Notes under the pieces: model-generated
The model's database searches: none
Told to the model about the DNA's origin: nothing
What the model saw: only the letters and a program-made list of their open reading frames with translations
Shown: piece by piece, positions 1-12,447 of the stretch
Layout of the letters: each line of letters begins with the position of its first letter
Position numbering within the stretch: position 1 is the first letter of the stretch
Made by a program: the position numbers and the translations under genes
DNA from: Neocallimastix lanati (nom. inval.)
Lineage: Eukaryota > Neocallimastigomycota > Neocallimastigomycetes > Neocallimastigales > Neocallimastigaceae
Assembly: GCA_016946835.1 (NCBI GenBank)
Contig: JACVTC010000074.1
Location: forward strand, 122,501 to 186,500
Length of the DNA: 64,000 bases
Reading direction: 5' to 3'

Positions 1-55
1 AACTTATGTTACAGAATTAAATTGTTTTTACACTACTTCCATATCAATATTAAAA

Positions 56-828
56 AACAAAGAACAAACAACTTATGAAATATTATTTAATGAAATAAAA
101 AAAATATAATAAAATATAATTCAAATATTAATTTCTCAGAAAAAATTTTTCATTGTGATTTTGAAAAAGGTATGTCTAATGCAGTGGAAAATATTTTTCC
201 CGATATAAATATTAAATATTGTATTTGGCATTATAAACGATTATTAATAACGAAAAAAAATAAATTATGTTATAAGGAAGTGAAAGATCATAATATTTTA
301 AATACTTATTATAAAGCCATTTCTAATTTATGTTTTATTAATATTGAATACATACCTGATATTTTTAATAAAATTAAAAATACATTCAAGAGATATGAAT
401 CTACCTATTCCCAATTTTTGAATTTTTTAGATTATTTTGAGAAAACATTTCTAAATATCTATAATATAAAATATTGGAATTATTACAATAATATAGACCA
501 CATAACAAATAATTCTTCAGAATCTTATAACAGTTATTTAAAAAATTTATTTGTAAAAAAGCCTTCATTTTATAAATTAATATATACAATACAATTTGAA
601 GAATCCATATCTTACTATGATTACCAAATGAGAATTAAAGGAATTTGGAGAAAAAAGAGCAGAATATCAGAAAGGATTGATGAAATTAATATTTTAGTTG
701 AATATTATAAAAATATAGAAGCCGAATTAAAAAATATTGGATGTAGTAAAAATGATGTCATCGAAAATTGGTTTAATTGTTTAATTAGATTGAATAATGT
801 AATCATTAATTTTAATAAATCCAAATAA
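56..828 (+). pseudogene. MULE-type transposase fragment (C-terminal part)
   Basis: Degraded DDE transposase of the Mutator-like (MULE) class. The window opens inside it. Positions 56-106 encode a short in-frame stretch (about NKEQTTYEILFNEIKKI) ending in a stop; after a frameshift in the A-rich tract near 100-110 the next frame is open to 828. In that frame the motif HCDFEKGMSNAVENIFP holds the second catalytic Asp, CIWHYKRLL is the family's C-x2-H motif, and NNSSESYNSYLK is the usual late transposase motif. The ATG at 172 is inside the domain, so it is not a real start. The N-terminal part lies outside the window or is lost. Assignment to MULE is by motif; the break is seen directly. Confidence 0.75.
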
Positions 829-1218
829 AAATAATTATTAAAATCCTTTCAAAATCATAATTATAATTAATTGATAATTAAATTTTTTTATTTAATAAGA
901 AATTCAATATTGAAATTTATTTAATATTTATTGATAGGTTAGCTTAAAAAATTTTTAAAAAAAATTTTTTTATAAATTTATTTTAAATATTTTTTACTTT
1001 ATTAAATATTATTAAATAAAAATATATTAAAAGATGTCTTTATTATTATATATTAGTATTATAAAATATTAAAAATATTGCATTTCGCCTTATTTTATTT
1101 TATATAATAGTGAATAAATAAATATTGATTTTAAAACAAAATTATTTTTATTGTAATTTTATTATTTGTGTTAAAATTATTACTAAATTTCCCAAAACTA
1201 TATGAACCATACCAGCTC
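829..1218. other. AT-rich spacer
   Basis: No coding potential. The only non-AT word is TTGCATTTCGCC near 1079-1090, identical to part of the terminal repeat of the MITE at 13936-14243, so a scrap of that family may lie here. Confidence 0.5.
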
Positions 1219-2059
1219 TGGTAAAGAATGAACATATAATGGATTATTAATTAGAATTTCAACTTACTTTAGAATCCATTATATTGTTCTTTACTTAATA
1301 TTACTTTACTATATTTTCTATACTAAAATATTTTATAAATACAATTTTTTTTCTATATTTTTATTAAAAAGTTACTAAAGTATTATCAATAATTCTATAC
1401 TTTTATTTTTAATATCAATATCTATAATATAACCTTAAATTTTATTATTTTATTGAAGTGTTTATTATCAATATTAATATTTTATTTTTATTTTCAAATA
1501 TATTATTATATTATTATTATATTGTATCAATATTAAAATTGTATTCTTTTTAGTATTTTATTTTATTTTTAAATTGTTTATTTAATATTTTTATTCCCAA
1601 CAAATAAAATCAAATCTTAATTAATATATAATAAATATTAAATATATTATAATTTTTAAATTTATTTTATATAAAATATAAGAATATTATATTAATATAT
1701 TCTTGATTAAAATAACTTTATTTTCTGTAAAATATTTTTAAATTTTGTTTGTTTCCTTTTGTATATATTAAATAATTTAGTTTTAGTATATAAAAAATAA
1801 TATAAAATTATATAAACAAAATTTATTAAAATAAAAATACTTATGAATTAGTTAATTTAAATTAATATAAAATTTGAAGAATTAGTAATAGTAAATTATT
1901 TTTTTTAAATATGATGATAAAATGTAGAAAGGCTTTACATATTTATTTTTTATCAAAAAGTATAAATAAGTGAAGTTTTTCAATAATTAAAATGTACAGA
2001 CAAAAACTAAAAAATAAATAATTAAATAAAAATATTTCTACTAAACCCGAACCATAACA
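1219..2059 (+). repeat. Solo LTR-like element (family Q)
   Basis: Begins TGGTAAAGAATGAAC with a foldback closed by TTGTTCTTTAC about 70 bp later, the same kind of terminal hairpin as family G. Ends CCCGAACCATAACA, which resembles the end of the copia LTR at 14797. No matching target duplication was found, and the next element is inserted at its right end, so the boundaries are provisional. Confidence 0.4.
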
Positions 2060-2060
2060 T

Positions 2061-2634
2061 TGTAAAAGATAAGTTTATTATTAACTAAAATAACGAATAA
2101 TAAGTAAGTTTAAAGGCTAAGATAATTTAACACCTCTCTATTCGAGTTGTTAATAATAAACACTAAAATTAATTATAATTATAATTATTTCTCTTTAATA
2201 CTCTAGAATATAGCGCAGCAACTTATAACTCTATTTGTTATTAGTTACTGGGCTTACACAGGATAAATTTATTTATTTAATAATTATATTTTTATTTATT
2301 AATATTAATATTTATTTTAACAATTTACGTTAATAGTAACGCTAGTGCGTTACAGTTACAAGTTCAGTTAATATTTATACAAGTTAATAATTTTATAATT
2401 GGTAAATAATTTAATTTAACTTAGTTTACTAATCAACTAAATAAAAATATATTTAACTAAATATTTAACTATATAATTAACAATAAAAATAAACTATAAA
2501 ATAATAAAATTTAATGTTCAAAATTTAAGAAAAGATTTTATTTGATTAGCTGAAATTGCTAACTGTTTAATGATACGTTACATAACCAAAGAACTATCAT
2601 TAGATAGGCTTGAAGTTACCATGAATCTGTTACA
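2061..2634 (+). repeat. Solo LTR, family I, copy 1
   Basis: 574 bp, TGTAAAAG to TGTTACA, flanked by AACAT (2056-2060) and AATAT (2635-2639), a near-perfect 5-bp duplication. Internal marks shared with the other I copies are TATTCGAGTTGTTAA, ATAGCGCAGC, the hairpin GTAACGCTAGTGCGTTAC and GATAGGCTTGAAGTTACC near the end. It sits on the right end of element Q. Confidence 0.75.
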
Positions 2635-2642
2635 AATATTTT

Positions 2643-3688
2643 TGATACGGGATGTCACTAAATACCTTGTATTTCCTATTAAATACTCTTAATAATAATA
2701 CAATAAAAATTATTATTAAAACTTATTATTAAAATCTTTTATTAATATTAATATAATAAAAATTATTATTAAATATTCTTATTAAAATCTTTTAATAATA
2801 TCAAATATAATGAAAATTATTATTAAATATTTTAATAAAAATCTTTTATTAATATCAAATATAATAAAAATTATTATTAAATATTCTTTTATTAATATCA
2901 ATTATAATAAAAATTATTATTAAATATTCTTTTATTAATATCAAATATAATAAAAATTATAATTAAATATTCTAATAAAAATTTTTTATTAATATTAAAT
3001 ATAATAAAAATTATTACTAAATATTCTTATTAAAAATTATTTATAATTTAAATCATTATTAATTCTTATTTTTATATTAAGTATAATAAAAACCTATTTC
3101 AATAAATATTTGATATAAAATACAGAATTATAAGTTTCTGTATAATATTTTCTAAACCTTTGAAATAAACTAGAAATAAAACAAAAATCAAAAATAAATA
3201 AATCTTTTTTAAAATAAAAATGAACTAAAATAAAGAAGAATTTCAATAATAAAAATGATCTAAAATACAGAAAATATCAATTCTGTATAATTCTCTCTCT
3301 GAAAACAATATCAAGAAGAAGCTACCGCCCGTGTAATGCCCTTCGTGATACAATCTCTAAATTAATTTTTATTTAATAAGTGTTATTTTTTTTTTTTAAA
3401 AAATCAATTTAAAATAATAGTTAAAAATTGAAATAAAATAATTATAATAGTTTTTTTTTATAAAGAATATATTAATTATAAATAAAATGTATTAAAATAA
3501 AAGTATAAAAAGAAGAATAAATTTCTTTCTTTTTAATACTTGGAACAAATAATTTTAATTTTAAATTTAAATAAAGAATATTTTGAAAATTATTTTTTTT
3601 TGTTTCCAAATTTATTTTTATCATTATGTGTTAATATTTATTTTTTTTTGTTTTGAATATCTTAGTATTTCAATCCTAGCCCGTATCA
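2643..3688 (+). repeat. Solo LTR, family B, copy 1
   Basis: 1046 bp with inverted ends TGATACGGG and CCCGTATCA and a 4-bp duplication TTTT (2639-2642 and 3689-3692). The middle is made of repeats like TATCAAATATAATAAAAATT. Near the 3' half is the conserved GC-rich block GAAGAAGCTACCGCCC followed by TGCCCTTCGTGATACAA, shared with all B copies. Confidence 0.8.
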
Positions 3689-3696
3689 TTTTTGAT

Positions 3697-3925
3697 TGTA
3701 AGAATCTATAATTATTTTTAACAAAATAATAATATTTTCTTAGTTAAGTTATAATAATAAAAGCTTTATTTAAATCATATTACTTTCGTACACTTAATTA
3801 TAATTAATAATTTATTTAATATTAGTTAAATATTTATTTAATTTAGTATTAGAAAATTATTTAGATAAATAGTTTTTATACATTTAAATAATAATAATAA
3901 TTTATTTAATTATTATATTATACAT
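3697..3925 (+). repeat. LTR family A, 5' fragment
   Basis: Starts TGTAAGAATCTATAATTATT and follows the A consensus (compare 27560-27660) until about 3925, where similarity stops. The promoter half is missing. Confidence 0.6.
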
Positions 3926-4731
3926 ATTTAACTGAAAAGTAAAATTTTTCATAAACAATTTATAATAAATATTTTTAAAATATTTTTTTTTTGAAATAAT
4001 TTAAAACATAAAAATTATAATATAAAGTAGTCTATACGTAAAATATTATAATATTTCCATTTAGAACCAATAATTATAATTTAAATTTTAAATATTATAA
4101 TAAATAATTATAATATAATATATAGCAAGTCTATATGTAGAATATTATAAAAATTATAAAAAAAAAAAAAAAAGTAAAAATCTAAAAATAAAATATACCA
4201 AAGAAAGTTATCTTTATAACAGAAATTAAAGGATTTTAATGAATTTTCTACTAAGAAATGATTCTTACTTATAATAATCTTTTCGAAAGTGGAATAAAAA
4301 TATCCTTTATTACGGAAAATTAAAGCAACTTTAAATTATAATAAAAAGGAATTCTATTATGAACCATGGATAATCTTTAACCTTTAAAGCTGATTTAAAT
4401 ATTAATGGAATATAAAAATATATACCAAAATAGTGTAAATAATACTGTGGATATTTTTGTGGATAAATCTTATAGAATAATAAATATTATAAAAAATATG
4501 ACGTAATATTAAATTAAAATCTATATTAATGGAGGACAAATCTAAAGCAACATTTGAATAAGAAGATAATTAATTAAAAGTAAAACAAAAGAAAATCAAT
4601 TACAAGAAGATAAATAATGAACCTATAAAAGACCTTTAGATATGGTAAAAATATATTTCATTTTTTATAAACTATTTTCTTTATCCATAATAACTTCAGG
4701 GGACGAAGTTATATCTTAAGGGGTGAGAAAT
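3926..4731 (+). other. Unresolved remnant ending in a polypurine tract
   Basis: No readable frame. The segment ends in AAGGGGTGAGAAA (4718-4730) directly before TGATAAAGGATG. That is how the 3' end of a retrotransposon internal region meets its LTR, so this may be a worn-out internal region belonging to family E. Confidence 0.35.
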
Positions 4732-5444
4732 TGATAAAGGATGAAAATTAAAAATTAAAAATAATTATAAAACGAAATTTAAAAATAATAAATAATTAAA
4801 TAATAATAAAGTAATTAATTTTTAGATTATAAACGTTTAAATTATAAAAATATTAAATATTTAAATAATAAATAATTAATAATAATTAGATTAAAATAAT
4901 ATAAAATAAATAATAATTGTTTATTTAATTGTTTATTATTAATAGTTTAATTTATTATTTATAAACAGAGTATTAATATAAAAATTAATATGAATAGAAA
5001 TAAAAAATAATAGTTTTAAAAATTGTTCCTGTTAAAAACAAGAATCTTTTATTATGTAAAAATGAAATAAAAAAACATTAACTAATTTCATATTATACAT
5101 TTTTATGATATTTATAATTATTATGAAATATCATTAAATTATATATTATATAACTGAATGATATGAATTTATTATAATTCTTTTATCTTTTATATTTTTA
5201 TATAAATTTTTTATTATTTAAGTTTTTTTTTATTTTATGTATATTTTTTTTTTATATTTCTATTAATTTCAAAATATCATTGTTTTTATAATTCATTTTA
5301 TAATTATTAAATATAAAAGTAATAATTATAATAGAGTTTTATAATATTTAAAGTATATAAAGATAATTATTGAATACTTTCAATGAGAATAAATGTAAAT
5401 ATTTATTTAGTTGAACTCAAATTTTTAATTTATTTTGTATCAAC
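4732..5444 (+). repeat. LTR family E, 5' part, and AT-rich tail
   Basis: TGATAAAGGATGAAAATTAA matches the starts at 31120 and 58439. Similarity fades after a few hundred bases and no end was found. The rest is AT-only sequence. Confidence 0.4.
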
Positions 5445-5471
5445 TTTTTTTTTTTTTTTTTTTTTTTTTTT
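5445..5471. repeat. Poly(T) tract, 27 bp
   Basis: Uninterrupted run of T immediately downstream (on the minus strand) of the VWA pseudogene. It could be a poly(dT) spacer; a retrocopy poly(A) tail would read as poly(T) on this strand on this side of a minus-strand gene, so that origin is possible but unproven. Confidence 0.8.
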
Positions 5472-5502
5472 GCAATTTCAAATATAGTTGGATACGAATA
5501 CA

Positions 5503-6455
5503 TTATACTATATTAATTTGTTTAATAGTGGCACTTGAAATATTAACAGAGGCAGGACCAGTACTATCAACAAAGGTTTGATAGTAATTTATATAATATG
5601 ACATAATTTTCCTTGGAACTGACATATTTGGATCATATGAATAATTAACCATAAATTGATACTGAAAATGTTTGTATTTGTTGTTGATAATGACCTTCAG
5701 ATTCATGTTGAAGTTATTATATATTTAATAATAATACTAAGAAATTATATCAGCTGCAAATATTTGTATAGCCGAATATGCAACATCTGAGAAATTACTA
5801 TAAACTTGAAAGGTTCCATTTCCCATTACAAATGGGTTTAATTTATTGAAAGTTTACTTATTGCCAAATCCAAGAATATGAATTGAGAAACCATTACGTG
5901 AAATTTGATTATATAGCGATGAAAGTCTATCAACAGCGCATTCACCATCTGTTAAAAATAATAATCTTTTATTGTTATAAATACTACATGGTCTAATATA
6001 TTCAGTTGCTTTTTTGAAAGTTTTATAAAATTTAGTTCCATTACCAACATTAGTATTATGAATATCATTAATAGTTATAATTTCCATTTACTACTATTTT
6101 CGCGTAGTCACCAAATAATATAATGGTTCCTTTATATCTTAAATTTTTCTTTTGATTATTAATTATTTTATTAGTCATATTAATCAGTGATCTATAATAA
6201 TATCTCTTATAACCAGAAACATCTAAAACCAAAATAGAGTATATTGTAGATGAAAAATTAGATTTTATCTATTTTGAAAAAGTTTCACCATTATAATAAG
6301 GAAGAGAAATAGAAGGTATATCTTTAACCATTTTAGTTTTCATGACAAAACTGAATTTGTTCATATTATCTATCTTCATATTTAACAAGCCAGTATGCAA
6401 TAGTAGTGATAAGTCTACTTGTACCATCAAAAGAAAAATCATAAAATATAGACTT
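5503..6455 (-). pseudogene. VWA-domain protein pseudogene
   Basis: The only host-type protein gene seen. Read on the minus strand, an open stretch at about 6455-6370 leads, after a frameshift, into a segment with ILVLDVSGY (first metal-site loop; normally D-x-S-x-S, here Tyr replaces the last Ser) and GTIILFGDYAKIVV. A further frameshift near 6088 joins the frame 6087-5854, with GNGTKF (conserved Thr), RLLFLTDGE (second Asp) and FSIHILGFG, the classic VWA core. More frames run on to 5503. At least one internal TAG (near 6285) and several frameshifts make it inactive. VWA domains bind ligands through a metal site; the specific role is unknown. Confidence 0.75.
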
Positions 6456-6915
6456 TTATATTAATGTTTATATAAAATATAATAAATATAATTTAATATA
6501 GAGATAATAATTATTAAAAATATATAAATATATTGTAACAAAAAAAAAAAAAAAAAGGTTGTTAATAAATTATTGATATATGTTAATTAGTAATAGTTGA
6601 TTTAATATAATGAAAATGTTTTAATTAGTTAGAATAATAGTTTAGTTATTAGTTTTAATAAAATTAGTTTTTTAAGTAATTAATTATAAAATATAATTAT
6701 AATTAAATTATAATTATTAATAGTTAATTAGTATAATAATAGAAATAAAATTAAAATAAATAAAATATTACAAAACAAATATAATAAAATAAAAATTTTT
6801 AAATAACTAAATAACATAAATAATATTATTATTAGAATATAATTTAATACAATTCCCTAGTGTAGCGCCCAAAAACTATTGTAAATACTAATATTTTAAA
6901 ATATACCGTATCAAT
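6456..6915. other. AT-rich spacer
   Basis: Contains an A run of about 17 bases near 6540 and the word TGTAGCGCCCAAAA (about 6862). CCGTATCA at 6906-6913 looks like the last bases of an otherwise lost LTR-B. Nothing else recognisable. Confidence 0.4.
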
Positions 6916-7467
6916 TTCAAAAGGTAATTTATTTTAACTAATATAACGGATAATAATTATTTTAAAGGCTAAGATAATTTAACACCTCTCTATTCGAGTT
7001 GTTAAAATAAACACTAAAATTAACTATAATTACTTATTCTAAACACTTAAGAATATAGCGCAGCACTTTATTACTCTATTCGTTATTAGTTACTGGGCTT
7101 ACACCAAGATATTTTTATTTATTTTTAATAATTAATTTTTATTTATTAGCATTAATATTTATTTATAACTATTTACGTTAATAGTAACGCTACTACGTTA
7201 CAGTTACAAGTGTAATTATTTTTATATATATAGATAATTTAATGATTGGTAAATAATTTAATTTATCATGAATTAGTAATTATTTAATAAAACTATATAT
7301 AACTAAATAGCTATTAATAAAATAAACTAAAAAATAATAAAATTTTATGTACGAAAATTAAGAAAAAATTTTATTTAATTAGCTAAAATTGCTAACTATT
7401 TATAGATACATAACTTAACCAAAGAACTATCATTGGATAGGCTCAATGTCACCATGTATCTGTTACA
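6916..7467 (+). repeat. Solo LTR, family I, copy 2
   Basis: About 552 bp. The start is mutated (TTCAAAAGG for TGTAAAAGG) and it ends CTGTTACA. The I-family blocks are in the same order as in copy 1, including the hairpin as GTAACGCTACTACGTTAC. No clean target duplication remains. Confidence 0.65.
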
Positions 7468-7474
7468 AATTATG

Positions 7475-8550
7475 TGATAAGGAGTGTCACTAAATACCCT
7501 GTATTTCCTATTAAATACTCTTATTAATATTATAATAAAAATTATTATTAAATCTTATTATTAAAATCTTTTATAAATATTAATTATAATAAAATTATTA
7601 TTAAATATTCATATTAAAATTTTTTATTAATATCAAATATAATAAAAATTATTATTTCATATTCTAATTAAAATCTTTTATTAATATCAAATATAATGAA
7701 AATTATTATCAAATATTCTTAAAAAAAACTTTTATTAATATCATATATAATAAAATTATTAAATATTCTTATTAATTTCTTTTATTAATTTCAAACATAA
7801 TAAGAATTATTATCAAATATTTTAATAAAAATCTTTTATTATTATCAAATAAAAAAAAAATTATTATTAAATATTCTTATTAAAAATTAAATATAATTTA
7901 AATCATTATTAAATCTTATTTTTTTTATATTAAGTATAATAAAAACCTATTTCAATAAATATTTGATATAAAATACAAGATTAGGTTTTTGTATAATATT
8001 TTCTAAACCTTTAAAATAAACTAAAAATTAAACAAAAACCAAAATTATATTAAATCTTTATTAAAATAAAAATGTACTAATATACAGAAATTCTTCAATA
8101 ACAAAAATGATATAAAATAAAGAAAATATTAATTCTGTATAATTCTCTCTATAAAAACAATATCAGAAAGAAGCTACCACCGGGAATGCCCTTCGTGATA
8201 CAATCTCCAAATTTAATTTCATTAGTTTAATTTAATAAATGTTATTTTTTTTAACAATATAGATTATATTAAAAATAATTTAAAATAATAGTAAAAAGTT
8301 AAAAATAAAATAGCTAGAATATTTTTTTTAAAGAATATAATAACAATAAATAAAATGTATTTAAATAAAAGTATAAAAAGAAGAATAAATTTCTTTCTTT
8401 TTAATACTTGGAGCAAATAATTTTAGTTTTAAATTTAAATAAAGAATATTTTAAAAATTAATTTTTTTGTTTCCAAATTTAATTTTATCATTTTGTATTA
8501 ATATTTATTTTTATTTTGAATATCTTAGTGTTTCAATCCGAGTCGTATCA
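7475..8550 (+). repeat. Solo LTR, family B, copy 2
   Basis: 1076 bp, TGATAAGGAG to AGTCGTATCA, with a perfect 4-bp duplication TATG at 7471-7474 and 8551-8554. It directly follows an I element, the same I-B-A order as at 2061-3925. Confidence 0.8.
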
Positions 8551-8556
8551 TATGTC

Positions 8557-9412
8557 TGTGAAAAGAATTATAATTATTTTCTAGAATAAATATTATTCTT
8601 TATTAAAAATTAATATTTAAAGTTTATTATTTTATAAAATTTTTTGAATAATTTTATTAATTATGTCAAATAGTAATTATTAATTAATGTTATTGTTTTA
8701 AAATTTATTTGCATTAAATTGAATTATCAATAATTAATATATTAAATTTTAATAATGTATTATTGTATTAAAATAATAATAATTCTATTTAATTAAGGAA
8801 AATTAAATTATATTAGAATGATAATTTTATTTAATCAAGAAATAATTAAATTATATTATTTCTTGGATATTTAATTAAGAAAATTAAAAGAAATAATTAT
8901 TTAAATTATACTTGCGATTGAGTATTGATAAAATTAATATATAATTAATTGATAGTTAATAAGTTTTCTCCCTTATTTGGGTTTTCTTATTAACTAAAGA
9001 TTAATGTAATTAAACACCAATCGAAATCTATCTAGTTTTTTCTTCTAATCTTTTTCTAGATAGAAATAATTTTCCAAGATTAGAAATCAAATTAATATAA
9101 ATAGGACTCTTGATTCTTCTAAAAATAATCAAGAGTTATTATTATAAGAAATTATAATAATTAATACAAAATTATTTTTAAATTCTTTAAATAAAAATTT
9201 TTATTATAAAACAAATTATTAATATATTTAACTTGTCTTTTAGTGTTGTTTATTATAATCTTATAATAAACTCTATAAGTTTTAAATAAAAAATTTTCGT
9301 TTTTCTATTTTATTTTATTTTTCCTTTTATCTCGATTAATAATATTTTTATTTTTAATTAAAGAAAGAATTAATTACTGATATAATTAAATAATTTTAAT
9401 TAATTCTGTACA
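8557..9412 (+). repeat. Solo LTR, family A
   Basis: About 856 bp, TGTGAAAAGAATTATAATTA to TTCTGTACA, flanked by ATGTC and ATGTG. Carries the A-family hairpin chain with its own arm sequences (TAGTTAATAAG with CTTATTAACTA; TCTATCTAG with CTAGATAGA), the pseudoknot pair TTCTAATCTT and AAGATTAGAA, then a TATA-like ATATAAATAGG and the downstream hairpin CTCTTGATT with AATCAAGAG. Confidence 0.75.
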
Positions 9413-9946
9413 ATGTGGAACGTTACGTTCAAAAAAATATGAAACTCTTAAACTTAAGAAATAACCTGATTAAAAAAAAAAATAAATTATTTAAATTTAT
9501 ATTAAATTAGTTTATATTAATAAGTAATTAAATAAAGATAATTATTTAACAAACAATTAAATTATTATATTAAAGTATATTTTTAATTAAAAATTAGTAT
9601 TTCTATTTATATAAATAATAAATTAAATATTTAAATAATTCTAAATTACTAATATTTCTAAATAATATGTATTTAAAATAAATATTTTTAATTATTTTTA
9701 AAGTATATTTAGTTAAAATATATTAAATATTCAATTTATATTATTAATTAAATCGTGTAAAAAATTATAAAATAAAATTAGGAAAATAATTTAATAATAT
9801 AAAAATATTAAAGTAAAATGTTAAAAGCATATATAAATAGGAAAATTTACAAAAAAAAATAAATTTTTAGAAAATATAATAATAATAAAAAAATAAAATA
9901 AGTAAAATGTTATAAAAATATTAAGTATAGAGCATTACCTCCCATA
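9413..9946. other. AT-rich segment, possible unclassified LTR
   Basis: Opens with the palindrome-like GAACGTTACGTTC (9418-9430) after a TG and closes with ATTACCTCCCATA before an I-type start. Such ends suggest another LTR-like insertion, but only one copy is present, so this is a guess. Confidence 0.3.
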
Positions 9947-10016
9947 TGTAAAAGGTGAGTTTAATATTAACTCAAATAACGAATAACAAATAATACAAAT
10001 GTTAAGATATGATATA
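9947..10016 (+). repeat. LTR family I, 5' fragment
   Basis: TGTAAAAGGTGAGTTTAAT continues to about 10016 with the I-family pattern (AACTCAAATAACGAATAACA), then is cut off. Confidence 0.55.
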
Positions 10017-11010
10017 TTTTATGTTTTAAATTTAAATAAAATAATATGTTTTATTAAAAATTTACTAAGTCAATTTGTATATATAGTAATATGCTATATA
10101 GATATATATTAATAATAATAAATATATTTAAACGATTTAGTTTAATAAAAATTTATTTATAATAAACTTTAATAATTAAAATTATTAAAGTTTATTATAT
10201 TCGAAGTTATTCATTTAGCTTGAATTCTTCAAGAGATCATTATGGTTAAGGCTTAATGATCATATAATAGAAATATTAAATTAAAATATTAAATAAAATA
10301 TGATATTTATACTTACTAAATATTCCGACCTAATCTTTTCAAAATAAATGAAGTCCTTGACAACAATTGTTAAATTTTTTAGTGGTTTAGTTTTATGATA
10401 AAGATTACGAGTTGCGTAAAGATTCTCGAGTTTGGGTTAAATTGGTCAGGTCAAGATGTTTGTATTAATTATAACAATTTAATTAAATTTGAATAATAAA
10501 TGATACACACAAAGTTTTATAATTAAGAATTCAACCTTTTAAGATTTATGTCTTATTAGAACTTTATTTAATATATATTTTAATAATAAAATTTACTAAG
10601 ATTAATATTAAAAATTATTAATATTATAATTAATATATTAACGTTATGTTAATTTACATATTTAAGATTAATTAGTTAATAATCTTTCAAAGAATTCAAA
10701 GGATGGAATTTCAATTCCTTTTTATACTAAACTAAAATAATAATTAACAATATAATTAAATAATACATTTTAATATTAATATATTCATACATGTATCATA
10801 TAGATTAAACTATATAAAATATAATAATAAAATAATATTTATAAGAATCTTTTAATAAAATAACTATATAATTATTCATAAAACAATTTAATACTAAAAC
10901 TATCTTATAATAAAATATTATAAAATAAAATAATATATTAACTAATTAAAAGTCTCTTTTGGAAATCTTTAGAATGATAAAGAATTCCTTAGATATTTTT
11001 AGGAAATAAA
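10017..11010. other. Unresolved AT-rich repeat remnants
   Basis: No frame worth calling. Words such as TTGGTCAGGTCAAGATG (about 10446) resemble GATTAGGTCAAGATGCC of the element at 28418-30130. The segment is probably several broken LTRs. Confidence 0.35.
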
Positions 11011-11611
11011 TGAATAAAATTATATAATAATAAAATATAAAACTTATAAACTTATTTAAAATATTATAAGAATATAACTAATTGCTAATTCTGTATTTTT
11101 AAATTATTAATATTTGTTTATAAAATTAATAATATAAATTTCAAGTTAAGAGATTTTATCTACATAAATTCCTAATTAATAATTTATGTTCTTTAAAATA
11201 ATTAAATTATTTTTTATAGTTAAAAATTTTTGAAGTCCAATATCTCGTCTCCTAGTTGTCCAATAGGGTTGAAATTAACATATATTGTAGTTCTCAGCCA
11301 TAGCATTCTAATGAATATAATTTTAGAGGGAATGTCACAATGTTATATTTCCATTCTTTGTCGAGTTATCATTTTTTGTCGAGTTATCGTTATTTTTCTT
11401 CAAGTTATTTTTGACAATTTCTTAAGGGTTAAATTAAATTAAACTATCTTTAATAAATGAGTCCAAACCCTTTGGTTTCTAATTATTTAATGTTTCTAAT
11501 ATCTATTTTTTATAATTAAAATCGAATTAATATAATTTTTGTTAATAACAAAATTAAATTTCAATTAATCTATTAGTGAATTTAATTATAAATCCACTCG
11601 TATTCGTGACA
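11011..11611 (-). repeat. Solo LTR, family L, minus strand
   Basis: 601 bp, TGAATAAAATTATATAAT to CGTATTCGTGACA on the plus strand, the reverse complement of the copy at 26989-27557. Internal marks shared with that copy include CCAATATCTCG, GTCCAATAGGG and CCAAACCCTTTGG. Flanks ATAAA and ACAAT do not match. The 70-codon open frame at 11230-11442 lies wholly inside it and is not a gene. Confidence 0.65.
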
Positions 11612-12446
11612 ACAATTTTATATTAATAATTTTATTATTAACTAAACTTGAGAATTTTTAAATATGTATTATTAAAAAAAATCGTGTTTATTATAAGAAA
11701 ATTTAAATGAATTTAATTTATTTATTTTTTTAAAAAAAAAATAAAAATTAATTTAAAATTAAAAAAATTAATTTATTATTATTATTATTTTAATTTTAAA
11801 ATTTTATTGTTATTATTATTTTTATAATAATAATAACTTTTAATTTCTTAAAAAGAACTTGAGAGTCTCTATTTATAGTTTTTCATAATTTTAAATTAAA
11901 ATTGTCTAATCTTAACAAATTTCTTATTTAGGAAAAATTTAGAAGAAAAACCTAAATAAGTTTCAATTAATATTCTAAACATATTAATTATGGTTCATTT
12001 AAGTAAAACCGATACCAATCAGTATTCGGGAAAACTTTTAAGATCGATTTTCTAATTGTTTCTTTAATAAATAATTTAATTATATGTCCAAAATAATAAA
12101 TAAAAAATTAAAAATGGAATAAATTTGTCCAAATTTAGAAATAAAAATTTTGTTATGAAAAATTTTAAATAATTTTTGATTACATCTAAAATGTCCAAAA
12201 ATTTAAATAATAATTTTAAAGAATAAAATATTAAATAATATTAATAAATTATTAATTATTAAGTTTAACTAATAATTGATTAACTAATTCTTTTAAATAA
12301 TTTTACATGTAATAGTTATTGTACATTGTTTCAAAACAAATAATTATTATGTAAAAATAATGTATTTCTAATTATTAATATTTAATATATTAATAAATAA
12401 TAAGAAATAATAATTATAATTTAAAAATTTATTATTATTTCTTACA
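11612..12446 (-). repeat. LTR family A, minus strand
   Basis: Ends TTATTATTTCTTACA. Carries the A-family promoter and hairpin block reversed: AAGAACTTGAGAG, TTTATAG, TCTAATCTTAAC, then TTATTTAGG paired with CCTAAATAA, another version of the covarying stem. The left end abuts LTR-L, so its true start is uncertain. Confidence 0.65.
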
Positions 12447-12447
12447 T

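Noticed and set aside
2145-2160. B-box-like TATTCGAGTTG in LTR-I, hinting at a tRNA-derived element
   Set aside because: No cloverleaf or properly spaced A box, and similarity to the B box is weak; the TG/CA ends with a 5-bp duplication fit an LTR better.
11230-11442. 70-codon open frame
   Set aside because: Lies entirely inside LTR-L, is not conserved as a frame in the other L copy, and has no recognisable motif.
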